Positions 46,021-55,415 of a DNA stretch of 64,000 bases are shown here, one piece after another. The stretch spans positions 124,001 through 188,000 of the forward strand of contig NZ_QNRO01000002.1 of NCBI RefSeq assembly GCF_003315345.1. The letters run 5' to 3'. The stretch is from Marinobacter pelagius (lineage in GTDB: Bacteria > Pseudomonadota > Gammaproteobacteria > Pseudomonadales > Oleiphilaceae). Position numbers and translations under genes: made by a program. Within the stretch, counting starts at the first letter, position 1. Every line of letters begins with the position of its first letter. The notes below the pieces were generated by a model. It made no database searches, was not told where the DNA came from, and saw only the letters and a program-made list of their open reading frames with translations.

Positions 46021-46730
46021 GATTCAGCTCCCAGATGGATCAGATGTTGGAAATGCCGGCTCAGGCTGCGGTCATGGCTGACAAAAATCACCGAGGCACC
46101 CCGCTTGTCGGCCAGCCCGAGCAACAGGTCCAGGAAACGATCCCGGTTGTCGGCATCCAGTGCCGATGTTGGCTCGTCTGCAAGGATAATGCCCGGGCTG
46201 CCGATCAGTGCCCGGGCCGCGGCTATCCGTTGCTGCTGGCCAATGGAGAGGCGGGTTACGTTGCGATGCCAGTGATTCTCGGGGATGGCGAGCAGCCCGA
46301 GCAGCTCTTTGGCAGCGGAATCCGGGTCGGGGCGGGTTTGTTCAAGGCGAACGCGGGACAGGCGGCAGGGCAGGGTAACGTTGGCCAGGGCGCTCAGGTA
46401 GGGCACCAGGTTGAACTGCTGGAAAATGACGCCGATGTGGTCAGCCCGGAACCGATCCCGGGCGCCGGAGCCCAGGCGCTGCAATTCGGAACCGAAAATG
46501 CGGACGGACCCGGAGTGGGGTGCCTGCATGCCCGACAACAGGCTTAGAAGGGTACTTTTGCCGCTGCCACTGGCGCCTTGAAGGAACAGATGTTCCCCAC
46601 AGGGAATGGTCAGGTCCGGAAACCGGAGCATGGGTTGAGTCGCGGCCCATTGGAAGCCGAGGTCCCGAGCCTCGAGGGCAAGCTCTCCGTCTTTAGCCGG
46701 ATTGTGGCGGGTTTCTGTCGTGCTGGTCAT
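46017..46730 (-). CDS. ABC transporter ATP-binding protein (LolD/MacB-type)
   Basis: A 237-residue ATPase. Walker A is GASGSGKST (about residue 53), the signature is LSIGQQQR, Walker B is GIILADEP and the H-loop FVSHD. It closely resembles LolD-type mechanotransmission ATPases and, with the overlapping permease gene, forms one unit. The transcript is divergent from the DUF3299 gene, with 71 bases between starts. Confidence 0.92.
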   Translation of the reverse strand: MTSTTETRHNPAKDGELALEARDLGFQWAATQPMLRFPDLTIPCGEHLFLQGASGSGKSTLLSLLSGMQAPHSGSVRIFGSELQRLGSGARDRFRADHIGVIFQQFNLVPYLSALANVTLPCRLSRVRLEQTRPDPDSAAKELLGLLAIPENHWHRNVTRLSIGQQQRIAAARALIGSPGIILADEPTSALDADNRDRFLDLLLGLADKRGASVIFVSHDRSLSRHFQHLIHLGAES

Positions 46731-46801
46731 GTTGGCGATCGTTGTCCCCGGTGTATGATACCTGCTGGTCCGGACCCTGAACCCCAGGAGTAACCTCGTT
46801 G

Positions 46802-47317
46802 ATGTTTCATGTTTTCCTTTCGTACCGTTTTGCCGGCATGGTCCTGGCGGCCTTGCTCGGATTTGCCTCCGTGTCCGTAGCCGCGGAGCCCAGGGAGATC
46901 GACTGGCTCGAACTCATGCCTGCCGAGGATCTGGCGCTGCTGGAAAATATGCCAGAAGTCGAGCATGAGGGCGACGGCCCGGCCATCCTGCCGGATGAAA
47001 TCATGACCGGGCGCGTGGTGCCGGAAATGGGTAATGTGGAGGGGCGAATTCCCGGCTTTGTCGTTCCGCTGAAAACCACCAACGACATGAAGATCCTGGA
47101 ATTCTTCCTGGTCCCTTACTATGGCGCCTGTATCCATGTGCCACCGCCTCCGCCCAACCAGATCATCCACGTGAAATACAAGGAGGGCTTCTACCTCGAA
47201 GCCCTGTATGACCCGGTGTGGATCGAAGGCACCCTGGTGATCGAGCGTACCGAGAACGAGATCGGCACCTCCTCATACTCCATGGAGGCCCGGAGTGTGA
47301 CGCCTTACACCGAGTAA
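46802..47317 (+). CDS. DUF3299 family periplasmic protein
   Basis: A 171-residue protein with a signal peptide (hydrophobic core about residues 9-27, cleavage near SVAAE). The mature part includes GFVVPLKTTNDMKILEFFLVPYYGACIHVPPPPPNQ, where the CxHVPPPPPNQ motif is the DUF3299 hallmark and looks like a possible metal site. The function is unknown. AGGAG precedes it, with a TTG one codon earlier as alternative start. It ends one base before zrgA on the other strand. The association with ZrgA and this ABC pair supports a zinc role. Confidence 0.85.
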   Translation: MFHVFLSYRFAGMVLAALLGFASVSVAAEPREIDWLELMPAEDLALLENMPEVEHEGDGPAILPDEIMTGRVVPEMGNVEGRIPGFVVPLKTTNDMKILEFFLVPYYGACIHVPPPPPNQIIHVKYKEGFYLEALYDPVWIEGTLVIERTENEIGTSSYSMEARSVTPYTE

Positions 47318-47318
47318 G

Positions 47319-47888
47319 TTATTGCCCCAGTTCGACCGCTTGTTCACTATGCTCCAGGCGTGTAGCGCCCTGTGCCATGGCGCCCGCCCACTGCACGTCC
47401 AGGTGCTCAAGGCGTTCTAGCCGGGTGGTGAGCGGGGTAATCAGGGTAGTGGCATTCTGAACGCCGGGGCACGTCAGCGTCTGGATGACTTCAAAGGCTG
47501 AATGGCCGCTACCGTGATCCTCGTGCTCGTGTTCGTTACCCTCGTGGTGCTGTTCCTGTTCCTGTTCCTGTTCCGGGCCGCTGTGATGCACTTCCGAGCT
47601 GATTACGGTGCAGGTGCCGTCCGGGGTATCGATCAACGGTGTTCCGGCAAACCAGTCATTGGCTTGCTGCAGCGCCCGGGTCTGGGCTTTGGTTCTGACC
47701 TCGTGCTCGAAGCCCAACACGTTGTAGGCGGGTGAGACAAACATCACCTCTACCTTGTTGCCGTCAACCGCAAATGACAGTTCGGCGTGACCATGCTGGT
47801 GGGCGCCGGGGTTTTCGCTGGCAGCGGCTGCGCCGGCGAGGAGGGACAGCGGAAGTAGCAGCAATCGGTATCCGAATCGTTTCATCAT
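47319..47888 (-). CDS. ZrgA-like periplasmic zinc-uptake protein (DUF2796)
   Basis: A 189-residue secreted protein: signal peptide to about residue 23 (ends GAAAASE), then HQHGHAELSFAVDGNKVEV, the DUF2796 opening. A region near residues 105-132 is packed with His, Glu and Gln (EQEQHHEGNEHEHEDHG), a likely zinc-capturing loop. Two cysteines, in DGTCTV and LTCPG, may form a disulfide. In Vibrio cholerae ZrgA belongs to the ZrgABCDE zinc uptake system, which also includes an ABC ATPase and permease. A Zur-like box lies 18 bases before the start. Confidence 0.88.
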   Translation of the reverse strand: MMKRFGYRLLLLPLSLLAGAAAASENPGAHQHGHAELSFAVDGNKVEVMFVSPAYNVLGFEHEVRTKAQTRALQQANDWFAGTPLIDTPDGTCTVISSEVHHSGPEQEQEQEQHHEGNEHEHEDHGSGHSAFEVIQTLTCPGVQNATTLITPLTTRLERLEHLDVQWAGAMAQGATRLEHSEQAVELGQ

Positions 47889-47902
47889 GCTCTCCAGTAG
47901 TA

Positions 47903-47922
47903 GATGTTATGTTATAACATAT
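47903..47922 (-). promoter_or_regulatory. Zur-like box upstream of zrgA
   Basis: The palindrome GTTAT-GTT-ATAAC (47906-47918), flanked by AT on each side, matches the gammaproteobacterial Zur core GTTATAATATAAC in 11 of 13 positions. It is placed where a repressor would block the zrgA promoter when zinc is plentiful. Confidence 0.75.
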
Positions 47923-48020
47923 TGTGATTTCCCGGCGGCAAAAGCAAGCGACAAGTGCCTTGGTGTCGCCTGAATGCTAGGATAGGAACTTCATTCAACA
48001 ACACAGGGTTGTCTTGATTC

Positions 48021-48623
48021 ATGTCCGAATCCGACACTTCTTCCGGCGCCGCCCGCGCCGCAGAATTCGAACGTTGGGCCAATGTGTTTACTGCCCATCA
48101 GGCTTTCAGTCACCCCTCGGAACTCCACGGCGCACTGTGTGGTCGGCTCGCCGCCGGTTCCCGTATCCAGGAACCTGAATGGCTGAACATGGTGTGCGAG
48201 CACATGGGGCTTCCGGAAGACGCGGCTGAAGAATCCGACGACCTGGCGCCCTTCATGAACAAGGCTTACGAACAGACCCTGGCGCTCTTGCAATCGGCCG
48301 ACATGAGTTTCCATCCTTTGTTACCGGATGACGACTACGCCATCGAGCAGCGGCTGGAAGCTCTGATTTCCTGGGTGCGCGGTTTCCTTGAGGGCATGGC
48401 CCTGGCCGCCGGAGAGTCCCTGGGCCAGGCCCCGGACGAGATCCGTGAGCTGATCGAGGATATGGTGGCAATCAGCCAGCTCTCCGAGGATGAGGAAGCC
48501 GACGAGGAAAGTGAGCAGCAGCTGCTGGAAATCACCGAGTATGTCCGGCTCGGGGCCCTGGCCGTGTTTACTGAATTCAATGCCCCGGAGAAGCCGGCCT
48601 CCAATTCGCCGACCCTGCACTGA
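48021..48623 (+). CDS. ygfB: YgfB (UPF0149) family protein
   Basis: A 200-residue helical protein of the UPF0149/YgfB family; ELHGALCGRLAAGS near residue 35 and RVEALISWVRGFLEGMALA-type segments near 120 are typical. Pseudomonas aeruginosa YgfB influences beta-lactamase control; the general function is unknown. The acidic stretch SEDEEADEESEQQ near 158 is notable. It heads ygfB-pepP-ubiH-ubiI, with only 27 bases to pepP. In E. coli it lies beside zapA; here the zinc module separates them. Confidence 0.9.
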   Translation: MSESDTSSGAARAAEFERWANVFTAHQAFSHPSELHGALCGRLAAGSRIQEPEWLNMVCEHMGLPEDAAEESDDLAPFMNKAYEQTLALLQSADMSFHPLLPDDDYAIEQRLEALISWVRGFLEGMALAAGESLGQAPDEIRELIEDMVAISQLSEDEEADEESEQQLLEITEYVRLGALAVFTEFNAPEKPASNSPTLH

Positions 48624-48650
48624 GCCGGGTCCAGACCTATGGGAGAATCT

Positions 48651-49970
48651 ATGTCGTCCATGATACCCGTGAAGGAGTTCGCCGAGCGCCGCCGTAAGCT
48701 GATGGAGCGCATGGCGCCGGATAGTATCGCCATCCTGCCAGCGGCCCCGGAGCGGGTGCGTAACCGGGATGTACTCCACCCCTTCCGGCAGGACAGTGAC
48801 TTCCAGTATCTGACCGGCTTTGGTGAGCCCGAGGCGGTGCTGGCCCTGATTCCCGGTCGCGAACATGGCGAGGCGGTGCTGTTCTGCAAAGAACGCCACC
48901 CGGAGAAAGAACTGTGGGACGGTTTTCTGTGTGGTCCCGAAGGCGCTATCGAGCGGTATGGTCTGGACGATGCTTTCCCGATTTCGGATATCGACGACAT
49001 CCTGCCGGGTATGATCGAAGGTCGCAGCCGGGTCTATTATCCCCTGGGCAAGGACCAGAGCTTCGATCACCGGGTCATGGAGTGGGTCAAGACCCTCCGC
49101 AGCAAGGTGCGCACCGGCGCCCATCCCCCCGGAGAGTTTGTGGCTCTGGAGCACCTGCTCCACGACCTGCGCCTGTACAAGAGCGCCAACGAGATCAAGG
49201 TGATGGCGAAGGCCGGCAAGATCAGTGCCGAAGCCCATCGCAACGCCATGAAACGGGCGCGCCAGGGTGGTTTTGAATACAACCTGGAAGCCACCCTGAT
49301 CCATACCTTCATGGAACACGGCGCCCGGTCCACCGCTTACCCCTCCATCGTGGGCGGCGGCGCCAATGGCTGCATACTGCATTACATCGAGAACAGTGCG
49401 CCCCTGAAAGAGGGGGATCTGGTGCTGATCGATGCCGGTTGTGAACTGGAATGCTACGCCTCGGACATTACCCGGACCTTCCCCGTCAGCGGCAGGTTCA
49501 GCCCGGAGCAGCGAGCCCTTTACGAAGTGGTGCTGGCGGCCCAGTACGAGGCCATTGATGCCGTGCGGCCCGGTAATCACTGGAACCATGCCCATGAGGC
49601 AGCGCTCAGGGTGCTCACCCAGGGGCTGATCGATCTCGGCCTGTTGTCCGGGAATGTGGATGAGGCCATCGAGAAGGAAGCCTATAAGCCTTTCTTCATG
49701 CACCGCACCGGCCACTGGCTGGGTATGGATGTGCATGACGTGGGTGACTACCGGATCGGAGAGGCCTGGCGGGAGCTGGAGCCGGGTATGGTCCTGACGG
49801 TGGAGCCCGGCCTGTACATCGCCCCGGACAACACCAGTGTGGACGAGAAGTGGCGTGGAATTGGCATCCGCATCGAGGACGACGTGGTGGTAACCAAAGA
49901 CGGTTGCCGCGTGCTGACCGAAGAGGTGCCCAAGACCATTGCCGAGATTGAAGCGTTGATGGCGGACTGA
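48651..49970 (+). CDS. pepP: Xaa-Pro aminopeptidase II
   Basis: A 439-residue metallopeptidase that removes N-terminal residues before proline. The M24 pita-bread domain shows all five metal ligands: two Asp in DAGCELECYASDITRTFP, His in HRTGHWLGMDVHDVG, and two Glu in LTVEPGLYIAP and IRIEDDVVVT. The N-terminal domain has QDSDFQYLTGF, typical of PepP. GGGAG before ATG 48651 selects it over an ATG four codons earlier. The next gene, ubiH, begins five bases after the stop. Confidence 0.95.
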   Translation: MSSMIPVKEFAERRRKLMERMAPDSIAILPAAPERVRNRDVLHPFRQDSDFQYLTGFGEPEAVLALIPGREHGEAVLFCKERHPEKELWDGFLCGPEGAIERYGLDDAFPISDIDDILPGMIEGRSRVYYPLGKDQSFDHRVMEWVKTLRSKVRTGAHPPGEFVALEHLLHDLRLYKSANEIKVMAKAGKISAEAHRNAMKRARQGGFEYNLEATLIHTFMEHGARSTAYPSIVGGGANGCILHYIENSAPLKEGDLVLIDAGCELECYASDITRTFPVSGRFSPEQRALYEVVLAAQYEAIDAVRPGNHWNHAHEAALRVLTQGLIDLGLLSGNVDEAIEKEAYKPFFMHRTGHWLGMDVHDVGDYRIGEAWRELEPGMVLTVEPGLYIAPDNTSVDEKWRGIGIRIEDDVVVTKDGCRVLTEEVPKTIAEIEALMAD

Positions 49971-49974
49971 CACG

Positions 49975-51258
49975 GTGACCGCATCCGAGACTGACCTGAT
50001 TATTGCCGGTGGCGGCCTGGCTGGCGCCACCCTGGCCCTGGCGCTGGCCCGGACCGTGCCCGAGCTTCGGGTGACGGTAGTGGAGACCTTCCCGTTGTCT
50101 CCGGATGCCCTGCCGGAGGACTACCAGCCCAGTTATGACGCCCGTTCCACAGCGTTGTCCTGGGGTTCCAGGCTCATTTTTGAAGAGCTGGGACTCTGGT
50201 CGGCGCTGTCGGAACACGCCACGCCCATCCGCCATATCCATGTTTCCGATCGCGGCCATTTCGGAGCCACCCGACTGCATGCGGAAGATCATCACCAGCA
50301 AGCTCTCGGCTATGTGGCCGACAATCGCTGGATGGGGTTGTGCCTGATGCGGGCGTTGCTCGATACCGGTGTGCAGTGGCAGGCGCCGGCGGAGGTTATG
50401 GACATGACTCCGACACAGGACGGTGTTGACGTGCTGATCCGCAAGGACGGCCAGGAGGAGCGAGTCTCCGGGCAATGCCTGGTGGTGGCCGATGGCGGCC
50501 GTTCCGGACTGCGGGAAAAGCTGGGCTTTGTCACACGCACCGAAAACTACGGGCAGAATGCGCTGATTGCCAATGTCTCCACCGGTGAGTCCCACCAGTT
50601 TACTGCCTATGAACGCTTTACCGGCGATGGCCCGATGGCGCTGTTGCCCCACGGCTCGCCCCGCCGGCCCGAGAACCAGTCGGCGCTGGTGTGGACCCTG
50701 ACCGATGAGGCCCTGGCGGAGGTGCTGGAGCTGTCGGATGAGCAGAAGTGCCGGCGTTTGCAGGAGCGGTTTGGCTGGCGGCTGGGTCGGTTCACCCGGA
50801 TCGGCCAGTGCAGCCACTACCCGTTAAAGCTCACCACCATGGATGAGGTCGTACGCCCGGGCGTGGCGCTGGTGGGCAACGCTGCCCATGCCCTGCACCC
50901 GGTGGCCGGGCAGGGCTTCAACCTGGCCCTGCGGGGATTGATGACCCTGGTGGAACAGTTCCGGCGGGCGGTGGACGAGGGCTGTTCGATTGGTGAGCTG
51001 TCGGTGCTCGGTGAATACCAGCGGCGCCATCGCCGGGACTGGCAGCAGACGGTACAGTTCTCGGATTCTCTGATCCGGATCTTCGGCCAGTCGCTGTTAA
51101 CCGTGGCAACAGCACGGGATGCCGGGCTGGTCGGGCTCGACCTGGTGCCCGGCGCCAAGCGCTGGTTTGCCCGAAAAGCCATGGGCATAGGCGGCCGCAG
51201 GGCGGTTGTTCCATCAGTTTCCACAGCGACCAGTGAGGATTCCCGCCATGATCAGTAA
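49975..51258 (+). CDS. ubiH: Ubiquinone flavin hydroxylase UbiH
   Basis: A 427-residue FAD monooxygenase of ubiquinone synthesis (C6 hydroxylation in E. coli). IIAGGGLAGATLALALART binds FAD, then HVSDRGHFGATRL (matching E. coli UbiH), VVADGGRSGLREKLG, and VALVGNAAHALHPVAGQGFNLALRG, the GD and second FAD motif. Start is GTG at 49975. It overlaps the start of ubiI by 11 bases. Membership of the ubiH branch over ubiI is based on the HVSDRGH block. Confidence 0.92.
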   Translation: MTASETDLIIAGGGLAGATLALALARTVPELRVTVVETFPLSPDALPEDYQPSYDARSTALSWGSRLIFEELGLWSALSEHATPIRHIHVSDRGHFGATRLHAEDHHQQALGYVADNRWMGLCLMRALLDTGVQWQAPAEVMDMTPTQDGVDVLIRKDGQEERVSGQCLVVADGGRSGLREKLGFVTRTENYGQNALIANVSTGESHQFTAYERFTGDGPMALLPHGSPRRPENQSALVWTLTDEALAEVLELSDEQKCRRLQERFGWRLGRFTRIGQCSHYPLKLTTMDEVVRPGVALVGNAAHALHPVAGQGFNLALRGLMTLVEQFRRAVDEGCSIGELSVLGEYQRRHRRDWQQTVQFSDSLIRIFGQSLLTVATARDAGLVGLDLVPGAKRWFARKAMGIGGRRAVVPSVSTATSEDSRHDQ

Positions 51259-52471
51259 TGCCGACACCCGCTCCTTCGATATTGTCGTCGTCGGTGGTGG
51301 CATGATCGGATCGGCCCTGGCGCTGGGGTTGTCCCGCCAGGGCTGGCAGGTCGGTCTGGTCGAAGGTGCCTCGCGGGACACATTACTCGCGGCGGTGGAG
51401 CCCGCCTCAACGGTGGAAGGCTTCGAGCCCCGGGTCAGTGCCATTTCCGCAGCCAGTCAGCGGCTGCTGGAAGAGCTGGGGGCCTGGTCTGGCGTGACGG
51501 CGAGCCGCCACTGCGGCTACCGGGAAATGATCGTATGGGATGGTGATGGTACCGGCCGGATCCATTTCGATGCCGCTGAACTGCATGCCCGGGCGTTGGG
51601 CACCATCGTCGAGAATCGCAACATCGTCCGGGCCTTGTTCCGGAAATTGCTGGCCAGTGAGGTAACGCTATTTGACGGGGTCCGCGTGCGGAGCTGGTCC
51701 CGGACGGAAGGCGTTGAACTGGAAGACGGTAGCCGGCTGGCGGCCCGGCTGGTGATCGGAGCCGATGGCGCCAACTCGCGCCTGCGCCAGTGGGCGAGAA
51801 TGCCCACGCGGGAATGGGATTACGACCAGCAGGCCATTGTCTGCACGGTGCGGACGGCCCAGAGCCACCGTTATACCGCCTGGCAGCGGTTTTCCCCTGG
51901 CGGTCCGCTGGCTTTCCTGCCGCTGCTGAATGAACATCTTGATGAACACTTCTGTTCCATTGTCTGGTCCCAGGATACCCCTGAAGCCCGCCGGCTGATG
52001 GCCCTCGGTGATTATGATTTCCGGGTTGAACTGGAGCGGGCCATCGAAGGTGAGCTGGGCAGTGTGACTGCGGTTTCCCGCCGTTTTGCCTTTCCCCTGC
52101 GGCAGCGCCATGCCAAGGATTATGTGGCCGATGGCTTGGCCCTGGTGGGGGATGCGGCCCATACCATCCATCCCCTGGCCGGCCAGGGTGCCAACCTGGG
52201 GTACGGGGATGTGCGGACCCTGCTTGATGAAATGAAACGGGCGAAGTCGCTTGAGCTGGTTCCGGATGATGAACTGGTTCTGGCCCGCTATCAGCGCCGC
52301 CGCAAAGGTGAGAACCTCACCATGATGGCGGCCATGGAGGGCTTCAAGCAGTTGTTTGCCCGGGATGAGTTGCCCCTACGCTGGCTTCGCAATGCGGGCA
52401 TGCGCTGGCTGGACCGGCTTGGGCCGGTCAAGAACCGTATAGCCGCCGAGGCCATGGGCCTCGCTGATTAA
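51248..52471 (+). CDS. ubiI: Ubiquinone flavin hydroxylase UbiI (VisC)-like
   Basis: A 407-residue FAD monooxygenase paralogous to Ubi[21 protein letters not shown] begins the FAD domain. [38 protein letters not shown] and [25 protein letters not shown] follow. UbiI hydroxylates C5 of the ring in E. coli. GAGGA nine bases before ATG 51248 fixes the start inside the end of ubiH, so the two are translationally coupled. The frame extends upstream to 51206, not needed. Confidence 0.9.
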   Translation: MISNADTRSFDIVVVGGGMIGSALALGLSRQGWQVGLVEGASRDTLLAAVEPASTVEGFEPRVSAISAASQRLLEELGAWSGVTASRHCGYREMIVWDGDGTGRIHFDAAELHARALGTIVENRNIVRALFRKLLASEVTLFDGVRVRSWSRTEGVELEDGSRLAARLVIGADGANSRLRQWARMPTREWDYDQQAIVCTVRTAQSHRYTAWQRFSPGGPLAFLPLLNEHLDEHFCSIVWSQDTPEARRLMALGDYDFRVELERAIEGELGSVTAVSRRFAFPLRQRHAKDYVADGLALVGDAAHTIHPLAGQGANLGYGDVRTLLDEMKRAKSLELVPDDELVLARYQRRRKGENLTMMAAMEGFKQLFARDELPLRWLRNAGMRWLDRLGPVKNRIAAEAMGLAD

Positions 52472-52503
52472 CCGATAGAGCCACCAGAACAAGGGATTTT
52501 CCC

Positions 52504-53433
52504 ATGGCAGGAAGCAGTCTGCTCGCACTGATCGACGACATCGCCACCATCCTCGACGATGTCTCCCTCATGACCAAGGCCGCCACCAAGAAAACCGCGG
52601 GGGTTCTGGGGGATGATCTGGCGCTCAATGCCCAGCAGGTCACCGGCGTGAAACCGGCCCGGGAATTGCCCGTTGTCTGGGCGGTAGCCAAGGGGTCCTT
52701 TGTCAATAAGGCGATCCTGGTGCCAGCCGCGGTGGCCATCAGCTACTTTGTACCCTGGTTGGTGATCCCGCTGCTGATGCTCGGCGGTGCGTTCCTGTGT
52801 TTCGAGGGCTTCGAGAAGCTGGCCCACAAGTTTCTGCACGGCAAGGAGGATGACGCCCACAAGCAGGAATTGCACGAGGCCCTGAAGAATCCGGATGTCG
52901 ACCTGAAGGTGGTGGAAAAGGACAAGATCAAGGGCGCGATACGCACGGATTTCATCCTGTCGGCGGAAATCATCGCCATCACCCTGGGTACCGTCACCGG
53001 GCAGGGCATCGGTATGCAGTTCCTGGTGTTGACGGTCGTGGCGGTCATGGTCACAGTCGGGGTTTATGGCCTGGTGGCCGGTATCGTGAAGCTGGACGAT
53101 GGCGGACTGTACCTGAGCCAGAAGGACAGTGGTTTGGCCCAGCGCCTCGGCGAAGGCATCCTCTGGCTCGCCCCCTACATGATGAAGACCCTGTCGATCC
53201 TGGGCACCATTGCCATGTTCCTGGTGGGCGGTGGCATTCTCACCCATGGTCTGCCACCGGTCTACGATGCCATCCACCATTTCGCCGAAGGCTTTGGTGG
53301 TATCGGCGCCACGCTGGTGTCCACCCTGGCTGATGGCCTGTTCGGGGTTCTGGCCGGTGGCATCCTGGTCGGGGTACTGACGCCCCTGATCAACTGGTGG
53401 CAGAAACGCCGCGAAGAAGCTGCGAAAGGGTAG
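52504..53433 (+). CDS. DUF808 family inner-membrane protein (YedI-like)
   Basis: A 309-residue membrane protein. [43 protein letters not shown] is the near-invariant DUF808 start, and [18 protein letters not shown] with the C-terminal [18 protein letters not shown] are also typical. About seven to eight hydrophobic segments. The family is widespread (E. coli YedI) and of unknown function. It is convergent with rsmE, with eight bases between, and 32 bases after ubiI, so it may share that transcript. Confidence 0.9.
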   Translation: MAGSSLLALIDDIATILDDVSLMTKAATKKTAGVLGDDLALNAQQVTGVKPARELPVVWAVAKGSFVNKAILVPAAVAISYFVPWLVIPLLMLGGAFLCFEGFEKLAHKFLHGKEDDAHKQELHEALKNPDVDLKVVEKDKIKGAIRTDFILSAEIIAITLGTVTGQGIGMQFLVLTVVAVMVTVGVYGLVAGIVKLDDGGLYLSQKDSGLAQRLGEGILWLAPYMMKTLSILGTIAMFLVGGGILTHGLPPVYDAIHHFAEGFGGIGATLVSTLADGLFGVLAGGILVGVLTPLINWWQKRREEAAKG

Positions 53434-53441
53434 GCTGCGGG

Positions 53442-54161
53442 TTATCGGCAGGCGTCAAACAGCCGGCTGACCAGCACCGGCACGGCGGTTTCCACGCGGA
53501 GGATCCGGGGGCCGAGATGGACCTCCTGGCAACCGGCTTCCTCCAGTTTGCCGACCTCGTACGGGGTGAACCCTCCCTCGGGCCCGACACAGAGCACGGC
53601 CGGTTCATCCAGGTGCACAGGGCAGGGCGTGGGTGTACCGGGATGGGCCACTAGTGCCCGCTTGCCGGCGAGGATGCCCGGCAGCTCGTCTTCCACGAAG
53701 GGTTTGAACAGTTTGCGGATGTGAACGGTCGGCATCACCGTATCTTTGGCCTGCTCGAGGCCCAGGGTCAGGTTTTCCCGCAGGTTGTCCTCCGACAGCC
53801 AGGGGGTCTGCCAGAAACTCTTCTCCACCTTGTAGCTGTTGATCAGCCAGAGATCCTTGATACCGAGGGAGGCGCAGGTCTGCAGTACCCGGCGGAACAT
53901 CTTGGGCCGGGGCATAGCCAGGATCAGAGTGAGCGGCAGCGGGGTTGGCGGTAGTTGGTCCAGCGTCACCTGCAGTTCCGCTTCGGTGTCCGTCAGCCGG
54001 ATTACCTCTCCACTTCCCATCAGGCCATCAACGCGACCCACAGGAATGTGGTCACCAGCGGCGACCTTCAGTACAGACTGAAGATGGGTCAGCCGGCGGC
54101 CGGTCAGCACGGCCCGGTCCGGGGTGACAAAATCCTCTGCAAACAGCAGTGCCAGGTTCAT
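53442..54161 (-). CDS. rsmE: 16S rRNA m3U1498 methyltransferase
   Basis: A 239-residue SPOUT-fold enzyme that methylates N3 of U1498 in 16S rRNA. An N-terminal PUA-like domain (ILTGRRLTHLQSVLKVAAGD) leads to the knotted domain with PMPRPKMFRRVLQTCASLGI-type strand, then VLCVGPEGGFTPYEV, the SAM loop, and GPRILRVETAVPV at the knot. It overlaps tatC by four bases (ATGA) as last gene of the ubiE-to-rsmE run. Confidence 0.94.
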   Translation of the reverse strand: MNLALLFAEDFVTPDRAVLTGRRLTHLQSVLKVAAGDHIPVGRVDGLMGSGEVIRLTDTEAELQVTLDQLPPTPLPLTLILAMPRPKMFRRVLQTCASLGIKDLWLINSYKVEKSFWQTPWLSEDNLRENLTLGLEQAKDTVMPTVHIRKLFKPFVEDELPGILAGKRALVAHPGTPTPCPVHLDEPAVLCVGPEGGFTPYEVGKLEEAGCQEVHLGPRILRVETAVPVLVSRLFDACR

Positions 54162-54946
54162 TCGCCGGGGAATTCTTCCGTATCCTCGCTGGCTACCTCA
54201 CGGCGGGCCAGGCGGCCGAACAGGATGCCGAACTCGAACAGGATCCACATGGGGACGGCGAGCAGGGTCTGGGAGATGATGTCCGGGGGAGTCAGCAACA
54301 TGCCGATGATGAAACAGCCGACCACCACGTAGGGACGCTTGGCGGCCAGGTCGTCCGGGGTGGTGGCGCCGGTCAGGATCAGCAGCACCGTGGCGATCGG
54401 GATCTCGAAGGCCACCCCGAACGCAAAGAACATCTTGAGCACGAAATTCAGGTAGCTGCTGATGTCCGGCAGCTCCACAATGCCCTCGGGTCCGATGGCG
54501 GTAAAGAACCCGAACACCAGTGGAAACACCACGTAATAGGCAAACGCGGCACCGGCATAGAACAGGATCACCGAGGTGAAAAGCAACGGGAATGCCAGGC
54601 GCTTCTCGTGGGCATATAGCCCCGGGGCGATGAAGCTCCAGAGCTGGTAGAGGATGATCGGGATCGCGGCAAAGACCGAGAGCACCAGCGCCAGCTTCAG
54701 GGGTGCGAAGAAGGGTGAGGTGACGTCGGTGGCGATCATGCTCTGGCCAACCGGCAGCAACTCCCGGATCGGTTCACTCAACCAGAGATAGAGTTCATTG
54801 GCGAAGGGATAGATCGCGGCGAAACAGATCACCACGGCCAGCACCATCTTCAACAGCCGGTTGCGCAGCTCGAGCAGGTGCTCGATCAGTGGCATTTCCG
54901 GTTGTTGTTCGGTATGGATCTGGTTGCCGTCTGGCTGTTGGGTCAT
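54158..54946 (-). CDS. tatC: Twin-arginine translocase subunit TatC
   Basis: A 262-residue membrane protein with six helices, receptor of the Tat complex that binds twin-arginine signal peptides. MPLIEHLLELRNRLLKMVLAV near residue 20 is the cytoplasmic signature with key Glu and Arg. FIAPGLYAHEKRLAFPLLF and the C-terminal VVGCFIIGMLLTPPD complete it. It overlaps tatB by four bases. The Tat genes follow ubiB and hisIE, as in pseudomonads. Confidence 0.95.
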   Translation of the reverse strand: MTQQPDGNQIHTEQQPEMPLIEHLLELRNRLLKMVLAVVICFAAIYPFANELYLWLSEPIRELLPVGQSMIATDVTSPFFAPLKLALVLSVFAAIPIILYQLWSFIAPGLYAHEKRLAFPLLFTSVILFYAGAAFAYYVVFPLVFGFFTAIGPEGIVELPDISSYLNFVLKMFFAFGVAFEIPIATVLLILTGATTPDDLAAKRPYVVVGCFIIGMLLTPPDIISQTLLAVPMWILFEFGILFGRLARREVASEDTEEFPGE

Positions 54947-55404
54947 GAACGGTTATCCGACGGGCCTGATTGGGTCTCGCGTTCACCGGAGGCTTCGCTG
55001 GACGGTTCCGGTGTCTTGGAGTCCTGGCTGTTTCTGTCTGCGCCGGAGGAATCCGTTTCCCCGTCTTCACCGGCCATGCGGCGTGTTGCCGGCGCAGGCC
55101 TGGGCTTGCGGGTTTCGTCGTCGGCCAGGATCATGTGCTCGTACTTCTTGGCCTCATCCAGAGCCCCCCGCACGGTTTTCTGCACATCGTCCAGGCCGAC
55201 ATCGCCCGCTTTGCGGAGTTCCTCGCGCAGCTCCTCGGCTTTCAATTGCCGGTCAAGCTCGGAACTGAACTGGCCGACCATACGGCGCGCTGCCCCCACC
55301 CAGCGCCCGGCAGCCCGGGCGGCCGTGGGGAGCCGTTCGGGGCCAAGCACCAAAAGGGCAATAACGCCGCAGATCAGCAGCTCAAGGAAGCCGATATCGA
55401 ACAT
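54943..55404 (-). CDS. tatB: Twin-arginine translocase subunit TatB
   Basis: A 153-residue TatB: N-terminal membrane helix (MFDIGFLELLICGVIALLVLG), the PERLPTAARAAGRW hinge, a long amphipathic helix and a disordered, charged tail (TDSSGADRNSQDSKTPEPSS). It forms with TatC the substrate-receptor complex. It is 11 bases from tatA and overlaps tatC by four. Confidence 0.93.
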   Translation of the reverse strand: MFDIGFLELLICGVIALLVLGPERLPTAARAAGRWVGAARRMVGQFSSELDRQLKAEELREELRKAGDVGLDDVQKTVRGALDEAKKYEHMILADDETRKPRPAPATRRMAGEDGETDSSGADRNSQDSKTPEPSSEASGERETQSGPSDNRS

Positions 55405-55415
55405 TCAGCCAGGTC

